Positions 8,167 through 16,587 of a DNA stretch of 45,642 bases are shown piece after piece. Below the pieces are notes generated by a model. The model worked only from the letters and a program-made list of their open reading frames with translations, had not been told where the DNA came from and did no database searches. The first letter of the stretch is position 1. The number at the start of each line of letters is the position of its first letter. Source of the stretch: UBA7328 sp002471345 (lineage in GTDB: Bacteria; Bacteroidota; Bacteroidia; Chitinophagales; Saprospiraceae). The position numbers and the translations under genes are program-made. The DNA lies in NCBI GenBank assembly GCA_964011275.1, contig CAXGOB010000040.1:1-45642 (forward strand). The letters run 5' to 3'.

Positions 8167-9081
8167 ATGAAATACTTCTTTATTCTTATAACTCTTTTAC
8201 TTATGTCTTGTTCGCCATCTACCCCATCAGCGGAAGATGAACTTAACAAACTAGCAAAAGCATACGAGATTCAGCCCAATACTGAGCGAGCCACAGCATA
8301 TCTCACCAAAGCAACAGACTTTATAGGAGAGAATAAAAATAATATGGCTCAAGTAATGCCAATCCTAAAAAAAGCATCAGAGATTGCTATGGATGCCAAA
8401 ATGCTGAGTAGAGCCTCTGGTTATCTAATGGCCCAGATAAGAGAGTCAAAAGAGGAGGAAGGGATTAAAGAGAACCTAATTCAATTAGGTGGAATAATGA
8501 AATCTCTTAATAAAGCTCATGCAGCTAATATTATTTTCAAAGGACTGATGGAAAGCTTTCCTAATGACATTGAAGTCTCTGCTCTCGAGTCAGAATTAAC
8601 TGCCGAACTCGCTTCAGCTGAGGGTTATTTGAACTACCTATTTGATCAAGTACTCGTTGAACCTGATGAATATGGTATTAATAGGCAAAATGCTACAAAA
8701 TATGTAGATGGGACCGAAGCATTTGCTTTAACTCTTCCGACGGACAAGAACACACCTGATTTTTTGTATAAAGCGGCTGAGGTTGCAAGAAGCCTTAGAA
8801 CAATGCCTAAAGCAATGGCTTTATATGACTGGATTCTTGATAAATATCCTAATCATGACAAGGGCCCTACTACATTGTTTATCAAAGGTTTTCTTTTAGA
8901 GCAAGAATTTGGTCAAGAAGATGAAGCGAAATTAGTTTATGAGAAGTTTCTGGAAATGTATCCCGAACACGAAATGGCATCGAGTGCCAAATTTCTTCTA
9001 AGCAATATGGGGAAAAGTGACGAAGAAATCCTTAAGGATATAGAAGAAAAAAGAAAAGCTAATCCTGATCAGGAGTCTTAG
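8167..9081 (+). CDS. Tetratricopeptide-repeat lipoprotein
   Basis: This is a 304-aa lipoprotein. The signal MKYFFILITLLLMSC has a clear lipobox with the lipidated Cys at residue 15. The mature part is alpha-helical with TPR-like repeats, clearest at residues 205-285 (KAMALYDWILDKYPN; EDEAKLVYEKFLEMYP). Such proteins usually act as periplasmic scaffolds; no partner is evident from the neighbours. It has its own promoter at 8110-8140. Its stop codon overlaps the stop of the convergent gene (9078-9081), so there is no room for a dedicated terminator between them. Confidence 0.82.
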   Translation: MKYFFILITLLLMSCSPSTPSAEDELNKLAKAYEIQPNTERATAYLTKATDFIGENKNNMAQVMPILKKASEIAMDAKMLSRASGYLMAQIRESKEEEGIKENLIQLGGIMKSLNKAHAANIIFKGLMESFPNDIEVSALESELTAELASAEGYLNYLFDQVLVEPDEYGINRQNATKYVDGTEAFALTLPTDKNTPDFLYKAAEVARSLRTMPKAMALYDWILDKYPNHDKGPTTLFIKGFLLEQEFGQEDEAKLVYEKFLEMYPEHEMASSAKFLLSNMGKSDEEILKDIEEKRKANPDQES

Positions 9082-9557
9082 TACTTTTTGGACTTTGAAA
9101 AATGATGAACAGCCAATGGGTTCATTCTTACGCCTTTCACTTTAGCAGTAACTTCGATTCTGAATTTGGATTGTACTCTTTTGGCTGTCAGGGCTGCTTT
9201 TATAAAGGGTCTGAGTAACCAATTCTTTCCCATTCGATCAACTTGTGAAGTTTCATAACTGAAGTTAATCTTCAAAGGAGCCACCAATTTATCTTCTTCT
9301 GAAATAAGCATATCTAACTCTTCAAAGGACTCATGGAGTAGATATTCATTTATCAGTTTAGAATCTCCCCACCCTCTTCTATATTTCTCTATTAACTTAA
9401 TACTCACATTATCTAAGACTAAATCACTCTTGGATGTGACGATAAGTTCAAAATTTAATTCATTCTGAGTTAAATCTATTGTACTAGGGGCATCAATGGA
9501 CATTTTTACTCCATCAATTCCAAACATATTTTTTATCCGACTGAACATCTGTGCCAT
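9078..9557 (-). CDS. Spo0M / arrestin-fold-like protein
   Basis: The 159-aa product has no signal peptide. It resembles the Spo0M (sporulation-control) arrestin-like family: a short N-terminal helix FSRIKNMFGIDGVKM, then an all-beta segment with alternating hydrophobic residues (ELNFELIVTSKSDLVLDNVSIKLIE), ending in a long basic helix. Bacteroidota do not sporulate, so the name gives no function; the fold suggests a cytoplasmic scaffold. The stop overlaps the convergent lipoprotein gene by four bases. A gap of 107 bases separates it from the gene upstream, so co-transcription with the iron-sulfur cluster is possible but unproven. Confidence 0.6.
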   Translation of the reverse strand: MAQMFSRIKNMFGIDGVKMSIDAPSTIDLTQNELNFELIVTSKSDLVLDNVSIKLIEKYRRGWGDSKLINEYLLHESFEELDMLISEEDKLVAPLKINFSYETSQVDRMGKNWLLRPFIKAALTAKRVQSKFRIEVTAKVKGVRMNPLAVHHFSKSKKY

Positions 9558-9664
9558 TTTGAGGGTATAACATTATTCTTCATGAATTTGATCCCTTTTT
9601 ATAACAAATGAATAAGAAACTAGATGACCACTACAAAAATTCGGATGAAATTAAACGCAAATAT

Positions 9665-10153
9665 TCAAATCAGTCGTCGGTGCCAACTTTGAGAAAGAGG
9701 CACAGACCATGCATGTTCAAACTGCATTTTGGACTTAACTAAGTGATCCAATACTAATGATTCTTCAGAAAGTATTCCTTCTTCAATTTTTGATAAGACT
9801 TTATTTTTATGAATAGTAATGATTGAATTATCAATTAAAAAATCAAAATGAAGTCTATCAAAGAAATCTACATTTAATGCTTTGCCGATATCCTTAATAA
9901 ATCTGACTTGGGAATCAATAGAGCATCCACTTGCTTGATTTGAACTCTCTTCATCTAATAAGATTACGATAAATTTAGAATGATAAACCTGTCCAAATGC
10001 TTTCAAAGATTGGTTATGGGCGGTCCACTTTTCAGTAAACTGGTTCAACCAATTATCAATTTTTAGGGTTTCTTCTGCTGAAAGCAATCTATCTGATCTA
10101 TAGATCCAAATACGTGAAGAATCTGAGAGTGATTCATAGCTTGATTTTGCCAT
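9665..10153 (-). CDS. Conserved Bacteroidota protein (often mislabelled ABC transporter ATPase)
   Basis: This is a 162-aa cytoplasmic protein. I recognise the family from its order of conserved segments: SRIWIYRSDRLLS near residue 15, FTEKWTAHNQSLKAFGQ near 45, the CSID motif near 78, and DFFDRLHFDFL. Databases often label it an ABC transporter ATPase, but it has no Walker A, Walker B or signature motif, so that name is wrong. Its start lies five bases after the stop of the CCG iron-sulfur gene, and this adjacency is conserved in my recollection of the phylum. It may assist the iron-sulfur complex. Function unknown. Confidence 0.72.
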   Translation of the reverse strand: MAKSSYESLSDSSRIWIYRSDRLLSAEETLKIDNWLNQFTEKWTAHNQSLKAFGQVYHSKFIVILLDEESSNQASGCSIDSQVRFIKDIGKALNVDFFDRLHFDFLIDNSIITIHKNKVLSKIEEGILSEESLVLDHLVKSKMQFEHAWSVPLSQSWHRRLI

Positions 10154-10158
10154 GATAT

Positions 10159-10938
10159 TTAAAGATTGTTAGCTTCTACAATAAGTTCAGACAAGTCCAA
10201 GACCATAACTTCTTCTTGTTTTTCCTTCCCTTTGATACCATCTAATAGCATAGTGATACAAAATGGACAATTTGCTGTGACAATATCGGGTGATTGTTCA
10301 AGTGCTTCCTCTACCCTATCCTGATTAATTCTTTTATCCCCAGGTTCATCTTCTTTAAACATTTGTGCTCCTCCGGCTCCACAACAAAGTCCAGTGCTTT
10401 TATGCCGATCCATTTCAATAATGTCCACATCTAATTTAGACAAAAGAGATCTTGGTGCTTCATATTCGCCATTTACTCTCCCCATGTAGCAACTATCATG
10501 GTAAGTAATTCTCTTCCCTTCAAACTTTCCTCCTTCTATAGTAAGCCTTCCATCCTCAATAAGTGTTTGTATTAATTGAGTATGATGTACTACTTCGAAC
10601 TCTCCTCCTAGCTTAGGATATTCATTTTTTAATGTGTTATAACAGTGAGGACATGTAGAAACGATTTTTTTAATTTCATAAGATTTTAAAGTTTCAATGT
10701 TTTGAAGAGCTGACATCTGATATAAAAATTCATTTCCAGCTCTTCTAGCCGGGTCCCCAGTACATGATTCCTCATTTCCTAATATTGCAAAAGAAACACC
10801 TGCAGCATTAAGAATCTTTACAAATGCAGCAGAGACTTTCTTAGCCCTAGCATCAAAACTTCCAGCACATCCTACCCAGAATAAGATCTCTGGCTCTTTT
10901 CCTTCATTTTTATATTCTGCTATCGTTTTTATTCTCAT
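10159..10938 (-). CDS. CCG-domain iron-sulfur protein (HdrB/GlcF-like)
   Basis: This 259-aa soluble protein has two cysteine-rich CCG modules. The first has C24, C59 and CPHC (C96, C99). The second has C150, the paired C185-C186 in GLCCGAGG, and CPFC (C224, C227). This is the architecture of heterodisulfide reductase HdrB and glycolate oxidase GlcF, where the CCG cysteines hold an unusual [4Fe-4S] cluster that handles thiol/disulfide or hydride chemistry. It lies 11 bases after the membrane iron-sulfur protein gene and 5 bases before the conserved 162-aa gene. It probably receives or passes electrons to that membrane partner. The physiological substrate is unknown. Confidence 0.88.
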   Translation of the reverse strand: MRIKTIAEYKNEGKEPEILFWVGCAGSFDARAKKVSAAFVKILNAAGVSFAILGNEESCTGDPARRAGNEFLYQMSALQNIETLKSYEIKKIVSTCPHCYNTLKNEYPKLGGEFEVVHHTQLIQTLIEDGRLTIEGGKFEGKRITYHDSCYMGRVNGEYEAPRSLLSKLDVDIIEMDRHKSTGLCCGAGGAQMFKEDEPGDKRINQDRVEEALEQSPDIVTANCPFCITMLLDGIKGKEKQEEVMVLDLSELIVEANNL

Positions 10939-10949
10939 AAGATCTTTCT

Positions 10950-12311
10950 TTAAGCTTTTTCAGAATTAAAATCTTGAGCCCATTGATCTCTAGAATCGGG
11001 CATTTGCCAAACAGCACCTCCATTCTCTATACTATTGAACATTGGTAACCAATCTGACGGGCCTTCCGACATTGTCAAAATATCATACCTCCGCATTTCC
11101 AAGATAGGTTCTAGTGGATTTATTAATACAGGACAAGCCTCTACACATGCATTGCAAGATGTGCATGCATAAATTTCTTCTTTGGTAATACTATCAAACA
11201 GAGATTTTCCATCTTCATAATTATCAGCATTTAGAGGCTTAGATTTATCCTTTTTGAATTCTTCAGACCCACTGTCGAGATTATTTCCTATTACATCAGC
11301 TCTATCTCTAATATCCATCATGATTTTACGTGGGGAAAGCTTTTTACCCGTTACATTAGCTGGGCAGACGGAGCTGCATCTTCCGCACTCTGTGCAAGTA
11401 TAGGCTTCCAAAATATTCTTCCAACTCAAATCAAATACATCCTTACTCCCAAATTCTGGAATATCTTCATTCATTTCTTCATCACCTCCCTCAGTAAGAC
11501 CCATCATTGATTTTACTTCGTTCATTATTTCGGGCATGTTTGACATTTCACCCCTTGGTTGCAACTTATCAAAATACACATTTGGGAAAGCAAAGAAGAT
11601 ATGAAGGTGTTTAGAATGTGGAAGATAATTTATAAACCCAAATACTACCATTATATGCAACCACCATCCAGACCTTTCAATTAAGTGAAGAGCTGATTCT
11701 GATAATCCACCGAACAAAGCAGGTCCCAAGTGAGAACTCACTAAGAGATGACCGGTGTTTTTGAAGTGATCTGGATCAACTTGTTGTAAAACCACATCAG
11801 AGCCATTCATGCTAAATATTCCCATGAGTAAAAGTAATTCACCTATAAGAATCAGATTGCCGTCTTTAAAAGGCCAGCCTTTCATTTCTGCCATAGTAAA
11901 TCGGGGCAACTTCAATAAATTTCTCCTTGCTAGGAAAACAATGGTCGCTACAAAAGCTCCAACAGACAAAAACTCGATGCTATTAATGATCACGTTATAA
12001 AGTGCACCCAATTTATCTCCAAAAAAACGATGTATTCCAAATGTTCCGTCAATTATAATTTCAATGAGTTCTATCTGTGTAAAAAGAAAAGCCACATATA
12101 TAAAGAGATGCATGATAGCAGGTATCCACCTCTTAAACATTTTCTTCTGACCAAAAGCAATTAATGCAACATTCTTTATTCTATCACCTACATTTCCAGA
12201 TATTTTCTCTGACTTTCCTAATCTTATATTTCTTACAATTTTAGAATACTGCTTAAAGGCAAAGAAAAATGTAATTGCCGCAATTAAAATGAATACAATT
12301 TGCTGAATCAT
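10950..12311 (-). CDS. Membrane-bound HdrC/NarI-like protein with two [4Fe-4S] clusters
   Basis: This is a 453-aa fusion. Residues 1-250 hold about five to six membrane helices resembling the NarI/DsrM cytochrome b subunit, with His candidates for haem (H68, H219, H232, H235, H237). Residues 300-400 form a HdrC-type domain with two [4Fe-4S] sites: CTECGRCSSVCP (C306, C309, C312, C316) and CTSCNACVEACP (C383, C386, C389, C393). It would exchange electrons between quinones and the soluble CCG partner encoded next, as in DsrMK- or HdrDE-like modules. No sulfite reductase, lactate or glycolate oxidase gene is adjacent, so the donor or acceptor is unclear. It is the first gene of the unit. Confidence 0.88.
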   Translation of the reverse strand: MIQQIVFILIAAITFFFAFKQYSKIVRNIRLGKSEKISGNVGDRIKNVALIAFGQKKMFKRWIPAIMHLFIYVAFLFTQIELIEIIIDGTFGIHRFFGDKLGALYNVIINSIEFLSVGAFVATIVFLARRNLLKLPRFTMAEMKGWPFKDGNLILIGELLLLMGIFSMNGSDVVLQQVDPDHFKNTGHLLVSSHLGPALFGGLSESALHLIERSGWWLHIMVVFGFINYLPHSKHLHIFFAFPNVYFDKLQPRGEMSNMPEIMNEVKSMMGLTEGGDEEMNEDIPEFGSKDVFDLSWKNILEAYTCTECGRCSSVCPANVTGKKLSPRKIMMDIRDRADVIGNNLDSGSEEFKKDKSKPLNADNYEDGKSLFDSITKEEIYACTSCNACVEACPVLINPLEPILEMRRYDILTMSEGPSDWLPMFNSIENGGAVWQMPDSRDQWAQDFNSEKA

Positions 12312-12449
12312 ATGATCAATTATTACCTTCCAAAGATTGACAAAAAAGTCAGTGCCTATGTGATAACAAGTATAATTATTTTTATTCTTGGAGAATGCTC
12401 TTCCATGTTTTCATTTAGAAGTGCCTCAAAAGACTCTCATGTAAAACAC

Positions 12450-12457
12450 TACTTTTG
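12450..12457 (+). promoter_or_regulatory. -7 box upstream of the PyrR-like gene
   Basis: TACTTTTG is a perfect TAnnTTTG box. The predicted start near 12464 leaves a leader of only about 10 bases before the ATG at 12475. No clear -33 TTTG is present at the expected distance. Confidence 0.5.
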
Positions 12458-12474
12458 TTCAATATATCTAAACT

Positions 12475-12972
12475 ATGAATATACTTGACGATAAGGACAT
12501 CAAACAAAAAATCACTAGGCTGGCATACCAGATTTTGGAAGAATATATAGAAGAGAAGAAAATTTATGTCTTTGGAATTAATAATAATGGGAATAGGTTA
12601 AAAGATCAATTGATTGATACCATTACAAAAATTTCACCCTCATTTAATATTGAAAGTCATGAGATTCGTCTTAATCCAGCTGATCCTATAGGAACGGAGA
12701 TTAAGACAAACATTGATATTCAAAAGCTTAATAATAAAAACGTTCTTATTATTGATGATGTAGCCAGTACTGGCCGTACATTATATTATGCTTCCTCATA
12801 TTTCCAATCCATTATCCCTAAAAGCATCAAAGTAGGTGTATTAGTCGATAGAAAACACAAGTCATTTCCTATTCATGTCGATTTTGTAGGAAGATCATTA
12901 GCTACGACTGTCAACGAAAACATACTAGTTTTTATAGAAAATAATGACGAATGGAAAGCCACAATCAACTAA
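12475..12972 (+). CDS. PyrR-like phosphoribosyltransferase family protein
   Basis: This 165-aa type I phosphoribosyltransferase has the PRPP-binding loop VLIIDDVASTGRTL (about residues 89-102). It continues with VDRKHKSFPIHVDFVGRSL, which mirrors the C-terminal signature of PyrR (DRGHRELPIRADFVG). PyrR proteins bind uracil nucleotides and either attenuate pyr transcripts or act as weak uracil phosphoribosyltransferases. No pyrimidine genes or attenuator-like leader are adjacent, so a regulatory target cannot be named. It is divergent from the iron-sulfur unit and 192 bases before the TonB receptor. The fold is certain; the exact base specificity is not. Confidence 0.8.
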   Translation: MNILDDKDIKQKITRLAYQILEEYIEEKKIYVFGINNNGNRLKDQLIDTITKISPSFNIESHEIRLNPADPIGTEIKTNIDIQKLNNKNVLIIDDVASTGRTLYYASSYFQSIIPKSIKVGVLVDRKHKSFPIHVDFVGRSLATTVNENILVFIENNDEWKATIN

Positions 12973-13164
12973 AAACACACGATTTTCTTTAGAATTCTTA
13001 CCGAATTACGTTAAAGTTTAATCTTTCTGAACGTATTATATCTTTTTTGATATAGAAAAATTAATAATTATTAATTTCACATTTCGTAACGCTTTGTTAA
13101 CACTAGAGTTATATCATTGCGACGAATTTGAAAGACTATTAATTTGTTTAATTAAACCAATCTG

Positions 13165-15783
13165 ATGAGAAAGTTAATCTTTACTCTTTTTATCTCATTA
13201 TGCTGCGGTCTGGTAATGGCACAGACGACAGTTTCAGGTGTCATAATTGACGCTTCTACCAATGAGCCATTAATAGGTGCCAATGTGATGAACACAGGTA
13301 CTCTTGATGGTACCATCACTGATGTGGATGGTACATTTACTCTTGATGTTCCTGAAAATTCAGGTGAACTTGAGGTATCTTTTGTTGGATATCAGACGAT
13401 GACTATTTCATTCGAATCTTCTGGTGGATCTTACGATTTAGGATCTATTTCTGCTCAGCAGAGTACAGTAGGACTTGAGGAAGTAGTAATCACTGGTACG
13501 ATGGATATTGTACAGGACAGAAGAACACCTGTGGCTGTTTCTACTATTAGTCGAGCTGAAATACAGGCAAAAGGTGGAAATGTGGAATTCCCAGATATAA
13601 TGAAGGCTACACCTTCAATATATGTGGCAGGTCAAGCAGGTGGATATGGTGATTCTGAAGTATTTACCAGGGGCTTTGATCAAACTAACACTGCATTCCT
13701 TTTAAATGGACAACCCATTAATGGAATGGAAGATGGAAAAATGTACTGGTCTAACTGGTCAGGAATGTCCGATGTGGCTTCCGCTGTTCAGGTACAAAGA
13801 GGATTAGGTTCTTCTAAATTAGCTATCTCTTCTGTGGGTGGTACGACTAACATTATTATGAAGTCGACTGAACAACAAAGAGGAGGGTCTTTATCTTACC
13901 TTCTTGGAAATGATGGTTACAACAAAGTTACTGCGTCGTATAACACAGGAATGGTTGATGGGAAGTTTGGGTTAACTGTACTATTGACGCACTGGCAAGG
14001 AAATGGCTGGGCTGAAGGGACAAAAGGTCAAGGACAGAACTACTTCATCTCCGCTGGATGGAAAACTGGAAAAAGTGATTTCAACTTCTTGTTGACAGGT
14101 GCTCCACAATGGCATGATCAAAACTTTAATTCAAGAATTTCTGATCATTACGACGAGCAGGGTAATTTCAATATAAAGCACAATGGTAATTGGGGGCTTC
14201 TTAATGGTGAGCACTTCACATCAAGAAGAAACTACTACCATAAGCCAGTTGCTAATCTGAACTGGGAATTAACTCTTAACGACAAATCTAGTTTATCTAC
14301 TGTTCTTTATGGCTCTTGGGGCCGTGGAGGTGGATCTGGAGGAATTGGCGACAGAGGGAATAGAAAATTTACAGCTGATGGACAATGGGATTTTGATGCT
14401 ATTGTGGCTGCTAACAGAGCTTCTCATGCATCTGGAGGTGATGGTGATGAATATGTATTAAGAAACTCTGTGAATAATCACAGCTGGTATGGTGTGGTTG
14501 CAAATTATGAAACTATCCTTTCAGACCAATTGACATGGTCAATAGGAACAGACTTAAGATCATATAGAGGTTCTCACTTTAGAGAAGTAAGAGATCTTCT
14601 TGGAGCTTCTGCTTATTCTCAAAGAGCTAATGCTAGATTTGGAGCTAGAGAGATTACTGCAGAATTTCCTGCAAATCCTTGGTCTGGAATATCTAACTTC
14701 GCTGATAAGGAGGATAGAATTGCTTATAACAATGATGAGACAATTAGATATGCTGGTTTATTTTCTCAATTAGAGTTTTCTAATGAGAACTTCTCAGGAT
14801 ATGTGCAGGGTGCTGTATCAAATCAGAATCATGTAAGATTTGAGTTGTTCAATGAAACAGAGCAAAATGAAGATTCTGAGAAAGTATCAAATGCTGGATA
14901 TAACCTGAAAGGTGGATTCAGTATAAATACTGGAAGTAACAGTAATGTATTCATTAATACTGGTTACTACCAAAGACAACCTTTTCATGATAATATTTAC
15001 TTGAACTTTAGCAATTTCGTAAACCCTGTAACAGTGCCAGAGAAGATCTTTGGTTTAGAAGCAGGATATAAATATGCAACTAGAGATTTTGCTCTTAATA
15101 TTAATGCATATAGAACTTCTTGGAAAGATAGAGCTTCTACTGATGTCTTAAGAGAAGGAGATATGTTGCCAAATGGTATAGTTGTAGGAGCTGAAGATGT
15201 ATTTCAAAATGCTGTTCAAGATCAATTACACACAGGTATTGAGATTGATTTCTCTTACGACCTAAACCAATCTTTCAAACTGAAAGGATTTACTTCAATT
15301 GGAAACTGGGAATATAATGGTGATGTAAGAAGTCAATATTATGATGATAATCGAGATTTGATTTATGAAAATACAGGTGAAACAATCAACGGAAGAAAAG
15401 TAGGAGGTGCTGCTCAAACTACTTTTGGGTTAGGAGCTGATTATAAAATCTCCAAAAATTTCAAAATTGATTTAGACTATTTACAGTTTAGCAATCTTTA
15501 TGCTAGAGTGAATGCTGATAGAGGTGAATTAAAATTACCTTCTTATGGAGTTATGGATCTTGGAATATCATATAGAATTGACATGGATGGAGGAAACCTT
15601 CTTTCATTGAGAGCTAATGTTTTCAATTTACTTGGAAAAGAGTACATCTCTAGAGCTACTTCTACTACAGCTGCTAGTAATGTAGAAAGTGAAAATTGGA
15701 ATGGAGTTAATAGAAGTAACTTTGTGATATTTGGAAGAACTAGAACATGGAATATGTCAGCTAGATATTCATTTGGTCGATAA
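13165..15783 (+). CDS. TonB-dependent receptor with carboxypeptidase-regulatory-like domain
   Basis: This is an 872-aa outer-membrane protein. A signal peptide (residues 1-19, ending LVMAQ) precedes a CarboxypepD_reg-like beta-sandwich (about 22-100: GVIIDASTNEPLIGANV, then GTFTLDVPE). A plug domain (about 115-235) follows, with RGFDQTNTAFLLNGQPING. The rest is a 22-strand-type barrel rich in aromatic alternation. It ends in a barrel-like final strand (NMSARYSFGR), though not on the usual terminal Phe. It imports a nutrient or siderophore across the outer membrane using TonB-ExbBD energy. No SusD-like lipoprotein follows, so this is not a SusCD glycan system. A strong terminator lies 120 bases downstream. 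The 192-base leader has no recognisable riboswitch that I can identify. The ligand is unknown. Confidence 0.92.
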   Translation: MRKLIFTLFISLCCGLVMAQTTVSGVIIDASTNEPLIGANVMNTGTLDGTITDVDGTFTLDVPENSGELEVSFVGYQTMTISFESSGGSYDLGSISAQQSTVGLEEVVITGTMDIVQDRRTPVAVSTISRAEIQAKGGNVEFPDIMKATPSIYVAGQAGGYGDSEVFTRGFDQTNTAFLLNGQPINGMEDGKMYWSNWSGMSDVASAVQVQRGLGSSKLAISSVGGTTNIIMKSTEQQRGGSLSYLLGNDGYNKVTASYNTGMVDGKFGLTVLLTHWQGNGWAEGTKGQGQNYFISAGWKTGKSDFNFLLTGAPQWHDQNFNSRISDHYDEQGNFNIKHNGNWGLLNGEHFTSRRNYYHKPVANLNWELTLNDKSSLSTVLYGSWGRGGGSGGIGDRGNRKFTADGQWDFDAIVAANRASHASGGDGDEYVLRNSVNNHSWYGVVANYETILSDQLTWSIGTDLRSYRGSHFREVRDLLGASAYSQRANARFGAREITAEFPANPWSGISNFADKEDRIAYNNDETIRYAGLFSQLEFSNENFSGYVQGAVSNQNHVRFELFNETEQNEDSEKVSNAGYNLKGGFSINTGSNSNVFINTGYYQRQPFHDNIYLNFSNFVNPVTVPEKIFGLEAGYKYATRDFALNINAYRTSWKDRASTDVLREGDMLPNGIVVGAEDVFQNAVQDQLHTGIEIDFSYDLNQSFKLKGFTSIGNWEYNGDVRSQYYDDNRDLIYENTGETINGRKVGGAAQTTFGLGADYKISKNFKIDLDYLQFSNLYARVNADRGELKLPSYGVMDLGISYRIDMDGGNLLSLRANVFNLLGKEYISRATSTTAASNVESENWNGVNRSNFVIFGRTRTWNMSARYSFGR

Positions 15784-15905
15784 GATAATTGAACAAGATC
15801 TTTTCATCTTCCAACTCATCTGATGCAATTGCATTAAGAGTAAAAGAAGGAGGAGAAGAGAATTCATTGTAATAAGATAATCAAGTATATTATCTAGAAT
15901 AAAAG

Positions 15906-15938
15906 GGAGAGGTTCTTCATTGAACTTCTCCTTTTTTT
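15906..15938 (+). terminator. Intrinsic terminator of the TonB receptor gene
   Basis: GGAGAGGTTC (15906-15915) pairs with GAACTTCTCC (15922-15931), with one G-U wobble, around a six-base loop. Seven Ts (15932-15938) follow. It lies between the convergent receptor and RNA methyltransferase genes and partly abuts the stop of the latter. Confidence 0.88.
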
Positions 15939-16443
15939 ATGAATTAGGTTTTGTAATTTCAAATAAACCAATAGCTAAAGCATGAGTAAGGTTCATTGAC
16001 GTATTTGTACCGAACATAGGAATATGAATCACATGATTTATGCTTTCAAGTACATGAGATGAGATACCCAAATTTTCATTGCCAATTATCAAGGCGACTT
16101 TTCTCTCCGATTTCCATTTCATCCTAGAAATATCCATGCTCTGATCACACTTCTCAAGAGCTACGCACATATAGCCTAGATTAGAATAATCTTCTAGTTC
16201 ATTCAACATATCAGACTTTTGAGAAAGTCCTATTTTCCTAACAGTGTTTCTTGAAATTCTTTTTATTTTTTGATTAATTTCTAGAGGCATTTCATTTACA
16301 AGAACAATTTTTGACGCTCCAAAGGCATCGGCCAATCGAAAAATCATCCCAATATTTCGTTTGTCTTTGATATGATCACAAATTATTATGATATCCATTT
16401 CATGATTCTGATTTTGAATTTCACTATGTAATAATTGCTTCAT
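15937..16443 (-). CDS. TrmH/SpoU-family RNA 2'-O-methyltransferase
   Basis: This 168-aa SPOUT-class enzyme shows the three family motifs: motif 1 around DKRNIGMIFRLADAFGA (residues 27-43), motif 2 VALIIGNENLGIS (about 119-131) and motif 3 IPMFGTNTSMNLTHALAIGLFE (about 142-163). These form the C-terminal trefoil knot that binds S-adenosylmethionine. The target, a tRNA or rRNA ribose, cannot be read from sequence; the protein lacks an extra N-terminal RNA-binding domain, which suits TrmH/TrmL-type tRNA enzymes. A perfect -7 box (TACTTTTG, 16483-16476) lies about 30 bases before the start. It stands alone and converges on the TonB receptor gene. Confidence 0.88.
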   Translation of the reverse strand: MKQLLHSEIQNQNHEMDIIIICDHIKDKRNIGMIFRLADAFGASKIVLVNEMPLEINQKIKRISRNTVRKIGLSQKSDMLNELEDYSNLGYMCVALEKCDQSMDISRMKWKSERKVALIIGNENLGISSHVLESINHVIHIPMFGTNTSMNLTHALAIGLFEITKPNS

Positions 16444-16475
16444 AACTGATCATGTGTTTTCTTTTAAATCATGGG

Positions 16476-16483
16476 CAAAAGTA
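16476..16483 (-). promoter_or_regulatory. -7 box upstream of the RNA methyltransferase
   Basis: On the minus strand this reads TACTTTTG, a perfect TAnnTTTG match, placed to start transcription near 16469, about 26 bases before the ATG at 16443. A matching -33 TTG is not evident. Confidence 0.5.
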
Positions 16484-16587
16484 ATAGAAGATCCATTCTC
16501 TTTCGTTTTGGGTATAATTAAACAAAGCATAGGCTTTTAATATTCATAAATTTTAATTTTAGGTCATTAACACTAAGGCTCGAGTTA

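Noticed and set aside
9608..9742. Small plus-strand frame starting at an ATG at 9608
   Set aside because: It runs antisense into the end of the 162-aa gene, has no ribosome-binding or promoter signal, and shows no recognisable motif.
12300..12488. Plus-strand open frame of 62 codons before the PyrR-like gene
   Set aside because: It overlaps the 5' end of the divergent iron-sulfur gene, has no family resemblance, and the promoter -7 box for the next gene lies inside it.
13165..15783. SusC/SusD polysaccharide utilisation locus
   Set aside because: No SusD-like gene, glycoside hydrolase or hybrid sensor is adjacent.
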